Positions 40,371-48,631 of a stretch of DNA of 64,000 nt are shown piece by piece. Origin of the DNA: Imhoffiella purpurea (GTDB lineage Bacteria; Pseudomonadota; Gammaproteobacteria; Chromatiales; Chromatiaceae); NCBI RefSeq assembly GCF_000585215.1, contig NZ_AONC01000018.1, positions 1 to 64,000 on the forward strand. Reading direction: 5' to 3'. How positions within the stretch are numbered: position 1 is the stretch's first letter; each line of letters begins with the position of its first letter. The notes beneath the pieces were generated by a model. The model saw nothing but the letters and a program-made list of their open reading frames with translations. It was not told where the DNA came from and did no database searches. The position numbers and the translations under genes are program-made.

Positions 40371-41217
40371 TGGAGCGCTCGCGATGGAACCAAGGCTATC
40401 CTCCGAATCCGGGGGGCGGTCCCCGGGCTATGTCCCGCCCATCTATCTCGACAAAGCGGGGGACCTTCTCCGCCCCGTCAAGAGACTCAGCTATGAAATG
40501 CTGGGACTCTCCCCCGGCCAGCACGTGCTGGACGTCGGTTGCGGACCAGGGATCGATACCCTGGCCATGGCCGAGCCGGTCGGAGCGGATGGACGCGTCC
40601 TCGGCGTGGACGCGGATCCGGCGATGGTCGAAGCGGCCAACGCCCGCGCGCACGCGGCCGGACTGGCCGGCCGTGTGCACCACCAGACGGGCGATGCCTG
40701 TGCCCTGGCGCTGGACACGGACAGCGTCGACGTCTGCCGCTGCGAACGGCTCTTCATCCATCTGGACGATCCTGCGCGCGCCCTGCGCGAGATGCAGAGG
40801 GTCGTGCGTCCGGAAGGCCGGATCCTGGTGGTGGATTCGGACTGGGGCAGCCTTTCGATCGACACCCAGGAGATCGAGGTCGAGCGCAAGCTCGCGCGCT
40901 TCCGCTCCGAGCGGCTCTTGAGCAATGGCTATTCGGGCCGGCAGCTGTTCAGGCTGTTCAAGACATGCGGAATGACCGATATCGAGATCCAGGTGCTACC
41001 GGTCGTCATCCTCGGCGACACCGGACTGCTCGGATACCTCACCAAGCTGGACGAGGTGGAACGGGATGCGCTCGAGGCGGGAGCCGTGACCCGGCTGGAA
41101 CTCGACCGCTGGCGCCTCGAACAGGAAGAGGCGGCGCGGAAGGAAACCGGATTCGGCTGCATGAGCATGGTGCTGGCGCTGGGACGCGTCGAAGGCGACA
41201 GACACGGCCGGGGATGA
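40363..41217 (+). CDS. SAM-dependent methyltransferase (class I)
   Basis: 284 residues. Motif I for S-adenosylmethionine is HVLDVGCGPGIDTLAMA near residue 45, followed by VLGVDADPAMVEAA (acidic residue at the end of strand 2), DVCRCERLFIHLDDP and LREMQRVVRPEGRILVVDSDWG. The pattern is like UbiE and related quinone or sterol-type methyltransferases, but the acceptor is unknown. It overlaps the acyltransferase gene, suggesting a shared lipid or small-molecule pathway. Confidence 0.88.
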   Translation: MSDGALAMEPRLSSESGGRSPGYVPPIYLDKAGDLLRPVKRLSYEMLGLSPGQHVLDVGCGPGIDTLAMAEPVGADGRVLGVDADPAMVEAANARAHAAGLAGRVHHQTGDACALALDTDSVDVCRCERLFIHLDDPARALREMQRVVRPEGRILVVDSDWGSLSIDTQEIEVERKLARFRSERLLSNGYSGRQLFRLFKTCGMTDIEIQVLPVVILGDTGLLGYLTKLDEVERDALEAGAVTRLELDRWRLEQEEAARKETGFGCMSMVLALGRVEGDRHGRG

Positions 41218-41232
41218 TGTCATCAAGGGAAA

Positions 41233-42468
41233 TCAGAAGCGGTAGGAGCCGATCACCGAGAAGAGGGTCCAGTAGCGCTCGGTTTCGCTGGAGATCGGAT
41301 TCTCCAAATCGGAGAGCCAGCCGGTGCCGTCGATGTAATGGAACTCGGTCCTCAGCATGAAGGCAGGGGTAACGTCCCAACGCAGTCCCAGGGTCAGATC
41401 CTTGGCGAACCGTCTGTACGCCGGCAGGCCGGTCTCCGCGGCGAATGCCGTTCCATTGCGGTCCTCCTTGTCCCAGTAGAGCGCGTCGTATCTCAGCAGC
41501 GCCTCCCAGTCCGGAGCGAATCTGTAGGTCCCCTGGAGGTAATAACTCTCCCCGGTGAAGCCGTCATCGGGAAAGGTGGCACCGAAATCGCGCAGGCTGA
41601 CCGAGCGTCTCGCGTATTCGGCCGTGAGATCCCATAGCCTGGCGTTGTACTGCGCCGAGAGGATCAGAGGCTCGAACCGGAACCGGCCGGAATCGAATGG
41701 ATCCCCCCGGCCAGCGCGATCGTATCCAGTGTTCACCTGGCCGCCGGAGATCCCGAACCGCAATCGCGCGTCCGGGGTTTCGTAGATCAGTCGCGCCAGC
41801 CAGGTCGGCCTGGGATCGAGCCGTCCTTGTGCGGCCCCGAAGAAGACGGAGCGCTCGAAGTCCGGATCCTCGACGCGCGGCCAGCCGTATTGCAGTTGCA
41901 GCGAGAGATTGCCCGTCTCCAAATGACGCTCGCCGTAGAGCTGCGCGCCGTCCAACGAGAGCGCGAGATTGCGGTTGACGTCGAAATAGATCGACTGAGG
42001 CAGCAGGATGCTGGGGCGGGCGAAGGCCACGTCGCGCGTATCGATATAGAAGCCGAGCGGATTCAGGATACGGCCCGCCCGCGCGCCCACCAGCATCTCG
42101 CGGCTCTCCATGAAGCGATAGTCGATGAAGCCGAAATCCAGCCTCAGGTCTCCGTCATCGGTCTCCCCGGCCAGACGCGACACGGCCTGCGCCGAGATCT
42201 GCAGACCCGGCTTGAAGCGCCAGGAGGCGTTGAGCCCCAATTCGCGGAAGTCGAAATCCCCCCCGGTGATGGTATCGCCGAAGAAGCTGTTGCCCGTCGT
42301 CAGTATGTATCCCTGGGTTGCGAAACCGTGCAGCTGCAATTGCTCGGGCCAATCGTCGCTCGCCAGGCACGAGCTCCCCCAGATTCCCATCATGAGGATG
42401 CAGCCCTGGACTCCGAGTCCACCGATCTCCGAACCCGATCGCGAGTGCACTTTCCGCCCCTCCGGCAT
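41233..42468 (-). CDS. Outer-membrane beta-barrel (porin-like) protein
   Basis: 411 residues. A long signal region ends near CLASDDWPE, then LQLHGFATQGYILTTGNSFF and alternating hydrophobic strands up to a C-terminal Phe (SVIGSYRF), the classical outer-membrane insertion signal. Repeated Tyr/Trp/Arg girdles and Asp-rich loops fit a 16- or 18-strand barrel. The substrate cannot be told. The gene is tail-to-tail with the methyltransferase gene (15 bp apart). Confidence 0.82.
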   Translation of the reverse strand: MPEGRKVHSRSGSEIGGLGVQGCILMMGIWGSSCLASDDWPEQLQLHGFATQGYILTTGNSFFGDTITGGDFDFRELGLNASWRFKPGLQISAQAVSRLAGETDDGDLRLDFGFIDYRFMESREMLVGARAGRILNPLGFYIDTRDVAFARPSILLPQSIYFDVNRNLALSLDGAQLYGERHLETGNLSLQLQYGWPRVEDPDFERSVFFGAAQGRLDPRPTWLARLIYETPDARLRFGISGGQVNTGYDRAGRGDPFDSGRFRFEPLILSAQYNARLWDLTAEYARRSVSLRDFGATFPDDGFTGESYYLQGTYRFAPDWEALLRYDALYWDKEDRNGTAFAAETGLPAYRRFAKDLTLGLRWDVTPAFMLRTEFHYIDGTGWLSDLENPISSETERYWTLFSVIGSYRF

Positions 42469-42850
42469 CTAGATGGATCCATGCAGACGTAAATAGCTTC
42501 CGACAGGAAAGAACCGGCAGTCACATTCGCACATACCTATCCCGCCACGCATGTTCAAGCCCATTGTAGAGCAGTCGGCAGCGCAACGCCGGGCGTGAAT
42601 CGCGAGCATCATCGGATGCGGCATATGGACCTATCGGATCGGAGCGAAGAAGCCGATCGCAGAGACGACCGAGCGCCACATAAAAGCGACCCGGCATCCG
42701 CCGGGTCGAGGCTCTCTCGTCGGGGGAGAGATGAGGAGGACAGCTAGCGATGTAGGGCCAGAAGTCGGGATTCACCGGCCCCGGTGACTCTATCGGCCAC
42801 AAGCCCTATTTCTTGACCCCTCCGATCCGCAAGGACGGACGAAAGCGGTT
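42469..42850. other. 382 bp gap between porin and acuI
   Basis: Both flanking genes are on the minus strand. The acuI side contains the intrinsic terminator at 42682-42708. The remaining part next to the porin start must hold its promoter, but I see no clear -35/-10 pair. A 93-codon minus-strand frame here runs through the terminator and has no recognisable protein character. Confidence 0.5.
42682..42708 (-). terminator. Intrinsic terminator downstream of acuI
   Basis: On the minus strand, a perfect 9-bp stem CGACCCGGC / GCCGGGTCG with a GGAT tetraloop is followed by CTTTTAT. It lies about 143 bp after the acuI stop codon. This is the cleanest Rho-independent terminator in the window. Confidence 0.75.
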
Positions 42851-43834
42851 TCATCGGTCGACGTCGACGATGACGCGGCCCCGGATACGTCCCTCCAGAA
42901 TCCGGGTGGCGGTGGGTATGACCTCGCCGAGCCCGATCTCATGACCGATGGCGTCGAGCTTATCGAGGTCCAGATCCCGCGCGAGACGGCGCCATGCCTC
43001 GATACGCAGCGGCCTGGGGCACATGACGCTGTCGATCCCCGCCAGGGTGACGCCACGCAGAATGAAGGGCGCAACCGTGGCCGGAAAATCCATGCCTCCA
43101 GCCAGACCGCAGGCGGCGACGACACCGCCACGCTGGAGGGTGGCGCAGACGTTCGCCAGCGTGTGGCTGCCGACGACGTCGACGGCCCCCGCCCAGCGTT
43201 CCTTGCCGAGCGGCTTCCCGGGAGACGAGAACTGGGAGCGCTCCAGGATCTCCGCGGCACCGAGCCGCTCCAGATAGTCGGCGTCCTCCGTGCGTCCGGT
43301 GACCGCGACGACCCGATAGCCCAGCTTGGCGAGAACCGCGATGGCGACGCTTCCCACACCACCGGCGGCACCGGTGACGAGGATCTCGCCATCCTCCGGC
43401 TCGACCCCGTGGCGCTCCAGCGCCATGACGCACAGCATGGCCGTATAGCCCGCGGTCCCGATCGCCATCGCCTGCCGAGGCGTGAATTCCGCAGGCAGCG
43501 GAACCAGCCAGTCTCCGTTCAGCCGGGCCTTCTGTGCCAACCCCCCCCAATGCGTCTCGCCAACGCCCCATCCGTTCAGCACCACGGCATCCCCGACCCG
43601 ATAATCGGGGTGAGCGGTCTCCTCGACGATCCCGACCAGATCGATCCCGGGGACCATCGGAAACTTGCGGACCACAGGCGACCGGCCGGTAATGGCCAGG
43701 CCGTCCTTGTAGTTCAGGGTGGAGTGGCTGACGCGAATCAGGGTATCGCCCTCCGGCAGCCGTGACTCGTCCAGCTCTTTCAGCTCGGCGCGATAGCCCG
43801 CGTCGTCCTTCTCGATCAATAGTGCCTTGAACAT
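42851..43834 (-). CDS. acuI: Acrylyl-CoA reductase / YhdH family quinone-oxidoreductase-like protein
   Basis: 327 residues, medium-chain dehydrogenase/reductase without zinc. Signs of the AcuI/YhdH group: [33 protein letters not shown], the nucleotide-binding loop [21 protein letters not shown], and [20 protein letters not shown]. AcuI reduces toxic acrylyl-CoA to propionyl-CoA with NADPH, for example in DMSP breakdown. The ATG at 43834 has GAGGAGG upstream. It is divergent from a MerR regulator, with 317 bp between them. Confidence 0.88.
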   Translation of the reverse strand: MFKALLIEKDDAGYRAELKELDESRLPEGDTLIRVSHSTLNYKDGLAITGRSPVVRKFPMVPGIDLVGIVEETAHPDYRVGDAVVLNGWGVGETHWGGLAQKARLNGDWLVPLPAEFTPRQAMAIGTAGYTAMLCVMALERHGVEPEDGEILVTGAAGGVGSVAIAVLAKLGYRVVAVTGRTEDADYLERLGAAEILERSQFSSPGKPLGKERWAGAVDVVGSHTLANVCATLQRGGVVAACGLAGGMDFPATVAPFILRGVTLAGIDSVMCPRPLRIEAWRRLARDLDLDKLDAIGHEIGLGEVIPTATRILEGRIRGRVIVDVDR

Positions 43835-44151
43835 CCAAACCTCCTCGTGACTTGTGGCGGACCGTCCCGGGCGCGAGTCGAGAGGGACACTTTCGACTCC
43901 GAGGCGGCCGGTCTCTCTCTGGAACATCCATTATTTCGCAGATCGGCCATCCACTGGCCAATGTCGCCAACGACCGGCTCCGGCATCCCATGGCTTCATC
44001 GACTCCAGAATCTTCGCGACGGGAGACGAGGATTCAAGGCTGGAGGCATGAACCACACAGATCGTTGACAAATACACGAGTCTGACGTTAGATACCAATA
44101 TCTAACGCGCGCGTTAGATTTTAGGCCAACCTTCATCGCGGAGAAACCACC
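43835..44151. other. 317 bp divergent intergenic region between acuI and the MerR operon
   Basis: No open frame with protein character is seen. It contains TTGACA at 44065-44070 (a consensus -35 for the rightward genes) and the compound palindrome at 44087-44118. No clear promoter could be assigned to acuI. Confidence 0.5.
44087..44118. promoter_or_regulatory. Compound operator: two overlapping perfect palindromes
   Basis: GTTAGATACCAATATCTAAC (44087-44106) overlaps TCTAACGCGCGCGTTAGA (44101-44118). Three alternating half-sites, GTTAGA / TCTAAC / GTTAGA, result. A consensus -35 TTGACA lies 16 bp upstream, so a bound factor would cover the -10 and start region of the 44152/44373 operon. The encoded MerR protein is the obvious candidate, by autoregulation, but direct proof is lacking. 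Confidence 0.65.
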
Positions 44152-44376
44152 ATGACCAGTGAGCTGTTGCTGCATTTCGAAGAATCGCTGGATGCGGAGA
44201 CACGAGAGGACCTGATCGCCAGGCTCGCCGACCAGCTGGGCGTCTCGGCCGAAACCCACCAGTCGGAGAAACCCCATCTGATGTTCCTGCCGACCGACCC
44301 GGAGCGCTCCCCGCCGCACCGCGTTCTCGCAGCGGTGCGCGAGCAGGGCTATCACGTCAGGATCGTCGATCTATGA
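44152..44376 (+). CDS. Small protein of 74 residues ahead of the MerR gene
   Basis: MTSELLLHFEESLDAE begins a short acidic protein with a predicted beta-alpha-beta pattern and VREQGYHVRIVDL at the end, reminiscent of ferredoxin-fold heavy-metal-associated domains but without the CxxC pair. ATGA overlap with the MerR gene shows translational coupling. I do not recognise the family; it could be a ligand-binding or accessory protein for the regulator. Confidence 0.7.
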   Translation: MTSELLLHFEESLDAETREDLIARLADQLGVSAETHQSEKPHLMFLPTDPERSPPHRVLAAVREQGYHVRIVDL

Positions 44377-44843
44377 GTCTCAAGATCGGCGCGATCGCGC
44401 AACGGCTGGGCACCACGGTGCGGACCCTGAGGTTCTACGAGGAGAACGGCCTGGTGCACCCCAGCCGGTCTCCCGGCGGCACCCGTCTCTACACCGAGGA
44501 GGACGAGGCGCGCTTCGCAGCCCTGCTGGCGCTGGCTCGACTCGGCTTTTCACTGCAGCAGCTCGCCGGGCTCGCCGGTCTGCGCGCCGCCAGCCGCACG
44601 GGCGACGAGGCCAGCCGTGCGGTGGCCTCTCGGCTCATGGAGATGGATGCCGAGCTCGAGGAGCGGGTCCGCGCGATCGAGCGCCAGCGCCAGGACATCG
44701 AGCATGCCCTGGCGCTGGTACGGCGCTGCCATGGCTGCCGACGACGGCCGGCACGCCCAATCTGCGACGCATGTCCCGCGAGCGTCGGCGTCGAGGACAG
44801 CACCGTGCTGCAGGTCGTGTGGGACGAAGCCGTCCCTCGCTGA
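44373..44843 (+). CDS. MerR-family transcriptional regulator with C-terminal cysteine cluster
   Basis: 156 residues. Winged-helix N-terminus with IGAIAQRLGTTVRTLRFYEE and the wing RSPGGTRLYTEED. A dimerisation coiled coil follows (about 70-115). The C-terminus has CHGCRRRPARPICDAC, a C-x2-C-x8-C-x2-C cluster suited to zinc or another metal or thiol sensing. The ligand is unknown. It probably acts on the palindromes upstream of its own operon. Confidence 0.9.
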   Translation: MSLKIGAIAQRLGTTVRTLRFYEENGLVHPSRSPGGTRLYTEEDEARFAALLALARLGFSLQQLAGLAGLRAASRTGDEASRAVASRLMEMDAELEERVRAIERQRQDIEHALALVRRCHGCRRRPARPICDACPASVGVEDSTVLQVVWDEAVPR

Positions 44844-44903
44844 GACGCCTGCGGCGCAGGTCCGTGCCCTGGCCGGCAAGACGACGGCGTCGACCGCCCA
44901 CAC

Positions 44904-45854
44904 TCATGCCCGAGGATCCGCCAGATCCAGGAGCCGGTCGGCGAGACCGAGGATGGCGTCGACCATGGCCAATGCCCGACGCCAGGATTCGGGGATGGCC
45001 GAGAGACCGTAATAGGCGCCGGCGAGCTGGCCGTAGATGGCGCCCGTGGTATCCGCGTCCTCGCCCAGGTTGACGGCGCGGAGCGCGCCGTCGCGGAAGG
45101 ACTCGGTGGTCCAGAAGGCCCAGAGCGCGGCCTCCAGCGACTGCACCACATAGCCTGTGCCGCGAATCGCCGGCGGCCGGCGCTCCTTGAAGCGGCCGGC
45201 GGCGATGAAGTCGATCTGCGGACTCAGGGGATGCGCCTCCCAATCGACGCCATCGGGGGCGAAGCGCGGAGCGAGCAGGATCTCCTTATTCACCCCTTGC
45301 AGGGCGCCCAGGATCAGCCCGGCCATGTAGCGGCAGGCGTCGACCGCCTCGGATGCGCCGTGCGTGGTGCGCGACATGCAGCCTGCACAGCGCACGGCCT
45401 CCACCGGGGCGCGTCCGAAGGCCAATGGGATAGGCGCGAGGCGCATCAGCGAGCCGTTGCCCGCGCTGTGCGGATCCGTGGAGCCGGCATAGGGATCCCC
45501 CTGTTCCTCGAAACGCCGCAGGGCGGTCGCGACCGTGTTGCCGATGTCGAAACAGCGCCCCGTGCTGCTCCACAGCCCCTTGTCGCGCCAGCGCAGATAG
45601 CGGCGCATCTGATCCCCGGCATCGAAACCGCCGCACTCGACCAAACTCTCGGCCAGACAGAGCGCCATCGAGGTATCGTCCGTCCACTGCCCGGGCGCGA
45701 GCCGGAAGGGGCCGCCGCCCCGCATCTCGTCGATCGGCTCGAAGGTTCCGGGCCGGGTGAATTCGAGCGTCGTCCCCAGGGCGTCGCCGGTCGCGAGTCC
45801 CATCAGGGCACCGCGATACCGATCCATCCGGGACATCTCTGCCTGTCGAGTCAT
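44904..45854 (-). CDS. ADP-ribosylglycohydrolase (DraG/ARH family)
   Basis: 316 residues. Removes ADP-ribose from modified targets using a binuclear Mg/Mn site. Visible ligands are [21 protein letters not shown] (Thr-Asp-Asp), the [15 protein letters not shown] segment and [22 protein letters not shown] (Asp-x-Asp-Thr). The ATG at 45854 overlaps the stop of the macrodomain gene (ATGA), so the two are translated together. No dinitrogenase or DraT gene is nearby, so nitrogenase control is not indicated. Confidence 0.92.
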   Translation of the reverse strand: MTRQAEMSRMDRYRGALMGLATGDALGTTLEFTRPGTFEPIDEMRGGGPFRLAPGQWTDDTSMALCLAESLVECGGFDAGDQMRRYLRWRDKGLWSSTGRCFDIGNTVATALRRFEEQGDPYAGSTDPHSAGNGSLMRLAPIPLAFGRAPVEAVRCAGCMSRTTHGASEAVDACRYMAGLILGALQGVNKEILLAPRFAPDGVDWEAHPLSPQIDFIAAGRFKERRPPAIRGTGYVVQSLEAALWAFWTTESFRDGALRAVNLGEDADTTGAIYGQLAGAYYGLSAIPESWRRALAMVDAILGLADRLLDLADPRA

Positions 45855-46384
45855 CTGATTGCACCTCGGTCGTGCGGATCCGCAAGCAGCCGAGTGTAGA
45901 CCTCCAGATCGTCCGCCGAGAAGCAGCAGAAGACGACCTGCTCGATCGACGGACATCGCACCAGCGTCGCCCGCACCGTCTCCACGGCCACCCCAGCCGC
46001 CAGCTCGGCCGGATAGCCGTAGACGCCCGTGCCGACGCCCGGAAAGGCGATCGAGCGCAGACCATGGGATGCGGCCAGTTCGAGCGAGCGTCGATAGCAG
46101 GAGGCCAGCAGCTCCGGCTCATTGGCCCTCCCCTGACGCCAGACCGGGCCAACCGTATGGATCACGAATCGTGCCGGAAGCCGATAGCCGCCGGTGATCT
46201 TGGCGTCGCCGGTCGCGCAGCCACCGAACTCGCGGCACTCGGCGAGCAGCCCGGGACCGGCGGCGCGATGGATGGCGCCGTCCACCCCGCCGCCGCCGAG
46301 CAGCGAGCCATTGGCCGCATTGACGATGGCATCCACCGCCAGGGTGGTGATGTCCGCCCGAACCGCGCTCAATTCCGCCGCCAT
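45851..46384 (-). CDS. Macrodomain protein (ADP-ribose hydrolase/deacetylase type)
   Basis: 177 residues, single macrodomain of the YmdB/MacroD type. Signature: [20 protein letters not shown] with IHRAAG, then [25 protein letters not shown] and the phosphate loop [12 protein letters not shown]. Family members hydrolyse O-acetyl-ADP-ribose and mono-ADP-ribosylated Glu/Asp. GGAGGAGGCTCC precedes the ATG at 46384; the longer open frame upstream is not needed. It is translationally coupled to the ADP-ribosylglycohydrolase gene. Confidence 0.93.
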   Translation of the reverse strand: MAAELSAVRADITTLAVDAIVNAANGSLLGGGGVDGAIHRAAGPGLLAECREFGGCATGDAKITGGYRLPARFVIHTVGPVWRQGRANEPELLASCYRRSLELAASHGLRSIAFPGVGTGVYGYPAELAAGVAVETVRATLVRCPSIEQVVFCCFSADDLEVYTRLLADPHDRGAIR

Positions 46385-46553
46385 GGAGCCTCCTCCAGAA
46401 TCATCTCGATCGGAAATCGCCATCCCCCAGCCGACCGGGATGACGCAGAATCGGCCAAAACCGTTGGGGCCAAATCGAACCCGCAATGTGTCCGGGCGCC
46501 GGGAAACGATTTGATAGAGTTCCGGGACACTGTCTCCTTTGGTTTGCCGCTCC

Positions 46554-47627
46554 ATGCCCCGCGCCTCGAAAACCGCCTCGAAGAAACGCCGCCCGACCGC
46601 CAAATCACGCTCCGCCTCGATCTCCTGGCTGCCCCAGCCGGTCAAGAACTGGCTGCTCAAACTGCGCGGAATCGCCATCGCGCTGGCCGCGATCGGCCTG
46701 GTTTCGACCCTGCCTCAGGGCATCGTCGACAAGCTGCCCGAGAACGCCCGGGAGGCCGTCTCCATCACGGTCGACATCCGCAATCTGCTGGGCAGGATCG
46801 CCGTCGACACGGGCGACTGGCTCGGCGATCTGGTGGAGACGACCGATCTCGAGATCGGCGACGACCTGCTGTCCATGATCCGCAGCCTGCCGAGCGAGAT
46901 CGAGCGCCGGCTTCCCCAGGATCCCCTCACGGACACGCCAGACGCCGCAAGCCTGCCCAGCGTCGCCTCATCCTTCTCCGGGGCCAAGCGGCTGCTCTAC
47001 GAACAGGTCTATGCGGACCATCGAGAGACCTTCTACTGCGGATGCCGCTATGACGACAAGCGCCAAATCGAGCTCGGCACCTGCGGTCTGACGAGCCTGA
47101 CCAGCTCGCGCGCCCAGCGGGTCGAGGCCGAGCACGTCTTCCCGGCCGCCCAGTTCGGCAACATGCGCAAGTGCTGGCGCCAGCCGGAGGCATTCCCGGA
47201 CTGCGTGACCGACAGCGGCCGCACCCTCTCCGGCCGCCAATGCTGCGAGCGAACCGACCCGGTCTTCGAGGCGGCCCACAACGACCTCTTCAATCTCTAT
47301 CCGGCGGACGGCTACATCAACGGCCAGCGCTCGAATTTCAACTGGGGCATGGTCAGCGGCGGCGAGCGCTTCGGCAACTGCGACATCCGCATCGACGCCA
47401 GCCAGCGCCGCGTCCAGCCGCCCGACAAGGTCCGCGGCGACATCGCCCGCACCATGTTCTACATGCGCGACACCTACGGCTTCCGGCTGAGCCGCCAGGA
47501 CGAACAGCTCTATACCGCCTGGAACAACGAGGATCCGCCCGACTACTGGGAGATCGAGCGCGAGAAGCGCATCCGCCGCATCCAGCAAAAGGGAAACACA
47601 TACATCTCGGACTACAGGCGGCTCTAG
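46554..47627 (+). CDS. Membrane-anchored EndA/endonuclease I-type nuclease
   Basis: 357 residues. A basic N-terminus and hydrophobic helix (about 43-60, [14 protein letters not shown]), a roughly 90-residue linker, then an endonuclease I domain: [35 protein letters not shown] (catalytic His), [17 protein letters not shown] and SNFNWGMV. Several cysteine pairs suggest disulfides and an extracytoplasmic location. Classical EndA has about 235 residues, so the N-terminal part is extra. ATG 46554 lacks a clear ribosome binding site. It is divergent from the macrodomain operon. Confidence 0.85.
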   Translation: MPRASKTASKKRRPTAKSRSASISWLPQPVKNWLLKLRGIAIALAAIGLVSTLPQGIVDKLPENAREAVSITVDIRNLLGRIAVDTGDWLGDLVETTDLEIGDDLLSMIRSLPSEIERRLPQDPLTDTPDAASLPSVASSFSGAKRLLYEQVYADHRETFYCGCRYDDKRQIELGTCGLTSLTSSRAQRVEAEHVFPAAQFGNMRKCWRQPEAFPDCVTDSGRTLSGRQCCERTDPVFEAAHNDLFNLYPADGYINGQRSNFNWGMVSGGERFGNCDIRIDASQRRVQPPDKVRGDIARTMFYMRDTYGFRLSRQDEQLYTAWNNEDPPDYWEIEREKRIRRIQQKGNTYISDYRRL

Positions 47628-47747
47628 ACAGGGGTCGGGCGGCGCGATCCCGGAGGCAACCCGCTCCATCCGCACGCTGGAGCTCGCATGCCATGGACGG
47701 TATGGTGACGAACCAGACGACAGGCAACCGCAAGCGAGGTCACGAGG

Positions 47748-48422
47748 ATGAGCTGGAAAACCGCCAACCGATCCTTCTACTACGCGCAGGCCCCCGAGCC
47801 GGACGACCCGGTGCTGCTCCCGCACGAGACCGCCCTGCTCTGCATCGACGTCCAGAACTACGGCATGGTGCAGTCGACCGATCCGGACGAACGCGCCCGC
47901 TGGGAACCCTTCCATACCCGGATGCGCGAGACCGTCATCCCCAATCTGCGGACGATGCAGACGCTCTTCCGCCGCAACGGGATCGACGTCATCCATGCCC
48001 GGATCGCCTGTCTGCTCGAGGACGGACGGGACCGCTCGCTGAGCCAGAAGCTCCCCGGTTGGAACAATCTGCTGATGCCCACCACCTCGGAGGCGTCGCA
48101 GATCGTCCCCGAGCTCGCCCCGAAAACGGGCGAGATCGTGGTGACCAAGACCACCGACAGCGCCCTGACGGGCACCAATCTGCGGCTCGTCCTGAACAAC
48201 ATGGGCATCCGCAATCTGATCGTGACCGGCGTCTACACCGATCAGTGCGTCTCCTCCACGATCCGCAGCCTCGCCGACGAGAGCTTCTTCGTCATCCTGC
48301 TCGAGGACTGCTGCGCGGCCGGCACCGACGAGCTGCACCGCCGCGAGCTCGAGATCATCAACATGATCTACTGCCACGTCATGAGCAGCGACGAGCTGAT
48401 CGGCCTGATGGGATTGAGCTGA
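47748..48422 (+). CDS. Isochorismatase-fold cysteine hydrolase
   Basis: 224 residues. The catalytic triad of the family is visible: Asp in LLCIDVQN (about 34), Lys in VVTKTTDSAL and Cys in GVYTDQCVSSTIRSLADE, followed by VILLEDCCAAGT. Members hydrolyse isochorismate, amides (nicotinamidase, N-carbamoylsarcosine amidase) or ureas; the one here cannot be assigned. It is convergent with hydA, 209 bp apart. Confidence 0.9.
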   Translation: MSWKTANRSFYYAQAPEPDDPVLLPHETALLCIDVQNYGMVQSTDPDERARWEPFHTRMRETVIPNLRTMQTLFRRNGIDVIHARIACLLEDGRDRSLSQKLPGWNNLLMPTTSEASQIVPELAPKTGEIVVTKTTDSALTGTNLRLVLNNMGIRNLIVTGVYTDQCVSSTIRSLADESFFVILLEDCCAAGTDELHRRELEIINMIYCHVMSSDELIGLMGLS

Positions 48423-48589
48423 GCGGGGCCGCTCGTCTCGGAAGGAGAAATCGAACCGCAAAGGACGCGAAGAAAACAAAGGATTGTCATGAACCGAGCG
48501 AATTGCGTGTATCCACCCGGCGGATGGAATACGCCCATTGCTCGAGCCCCTGTTCCCCTTAGCGCCTTTGCGGTTCCGACTCTCTGGAT

Positions 48590-48621
48590 CCAGACGGCGG
48601 CATGGATTCGCCGCCGTCTGG
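48590..48621. terminator. Hairpin after hydA
   Basis: Perfect 12-bp arms CCAGACGGCGGC and GCCGCCGTCTGG around an 8-base loop, 11 bp beyond the hydA stop codon. No T-run follows on either strand. It probably protects or ends the hydBA transcript. The same gap has two copies of a word close to AACCGCAAAGG-CGCG (48455-48473, inverted at 48562-48578), which also occurs at about 15217-15238. Confidence 0.6.
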
Positions 48622-48631
48622 AGGCGTCATC

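Noticed and set aside
42521-42802. 93-codon minus-strand frame in the porin-acuI gap
   Set aside because: It runs through the intrinsic terminator at 42682-42708 and has no recognisable features.
44904-45854. Assigning the ADP-ribosylglycohydrolase as nitrogenase-reactivating DraG
   Set aside because: No DraT or nif gene is near, and its partner is a macrodomain gene; the broader family name is safer.
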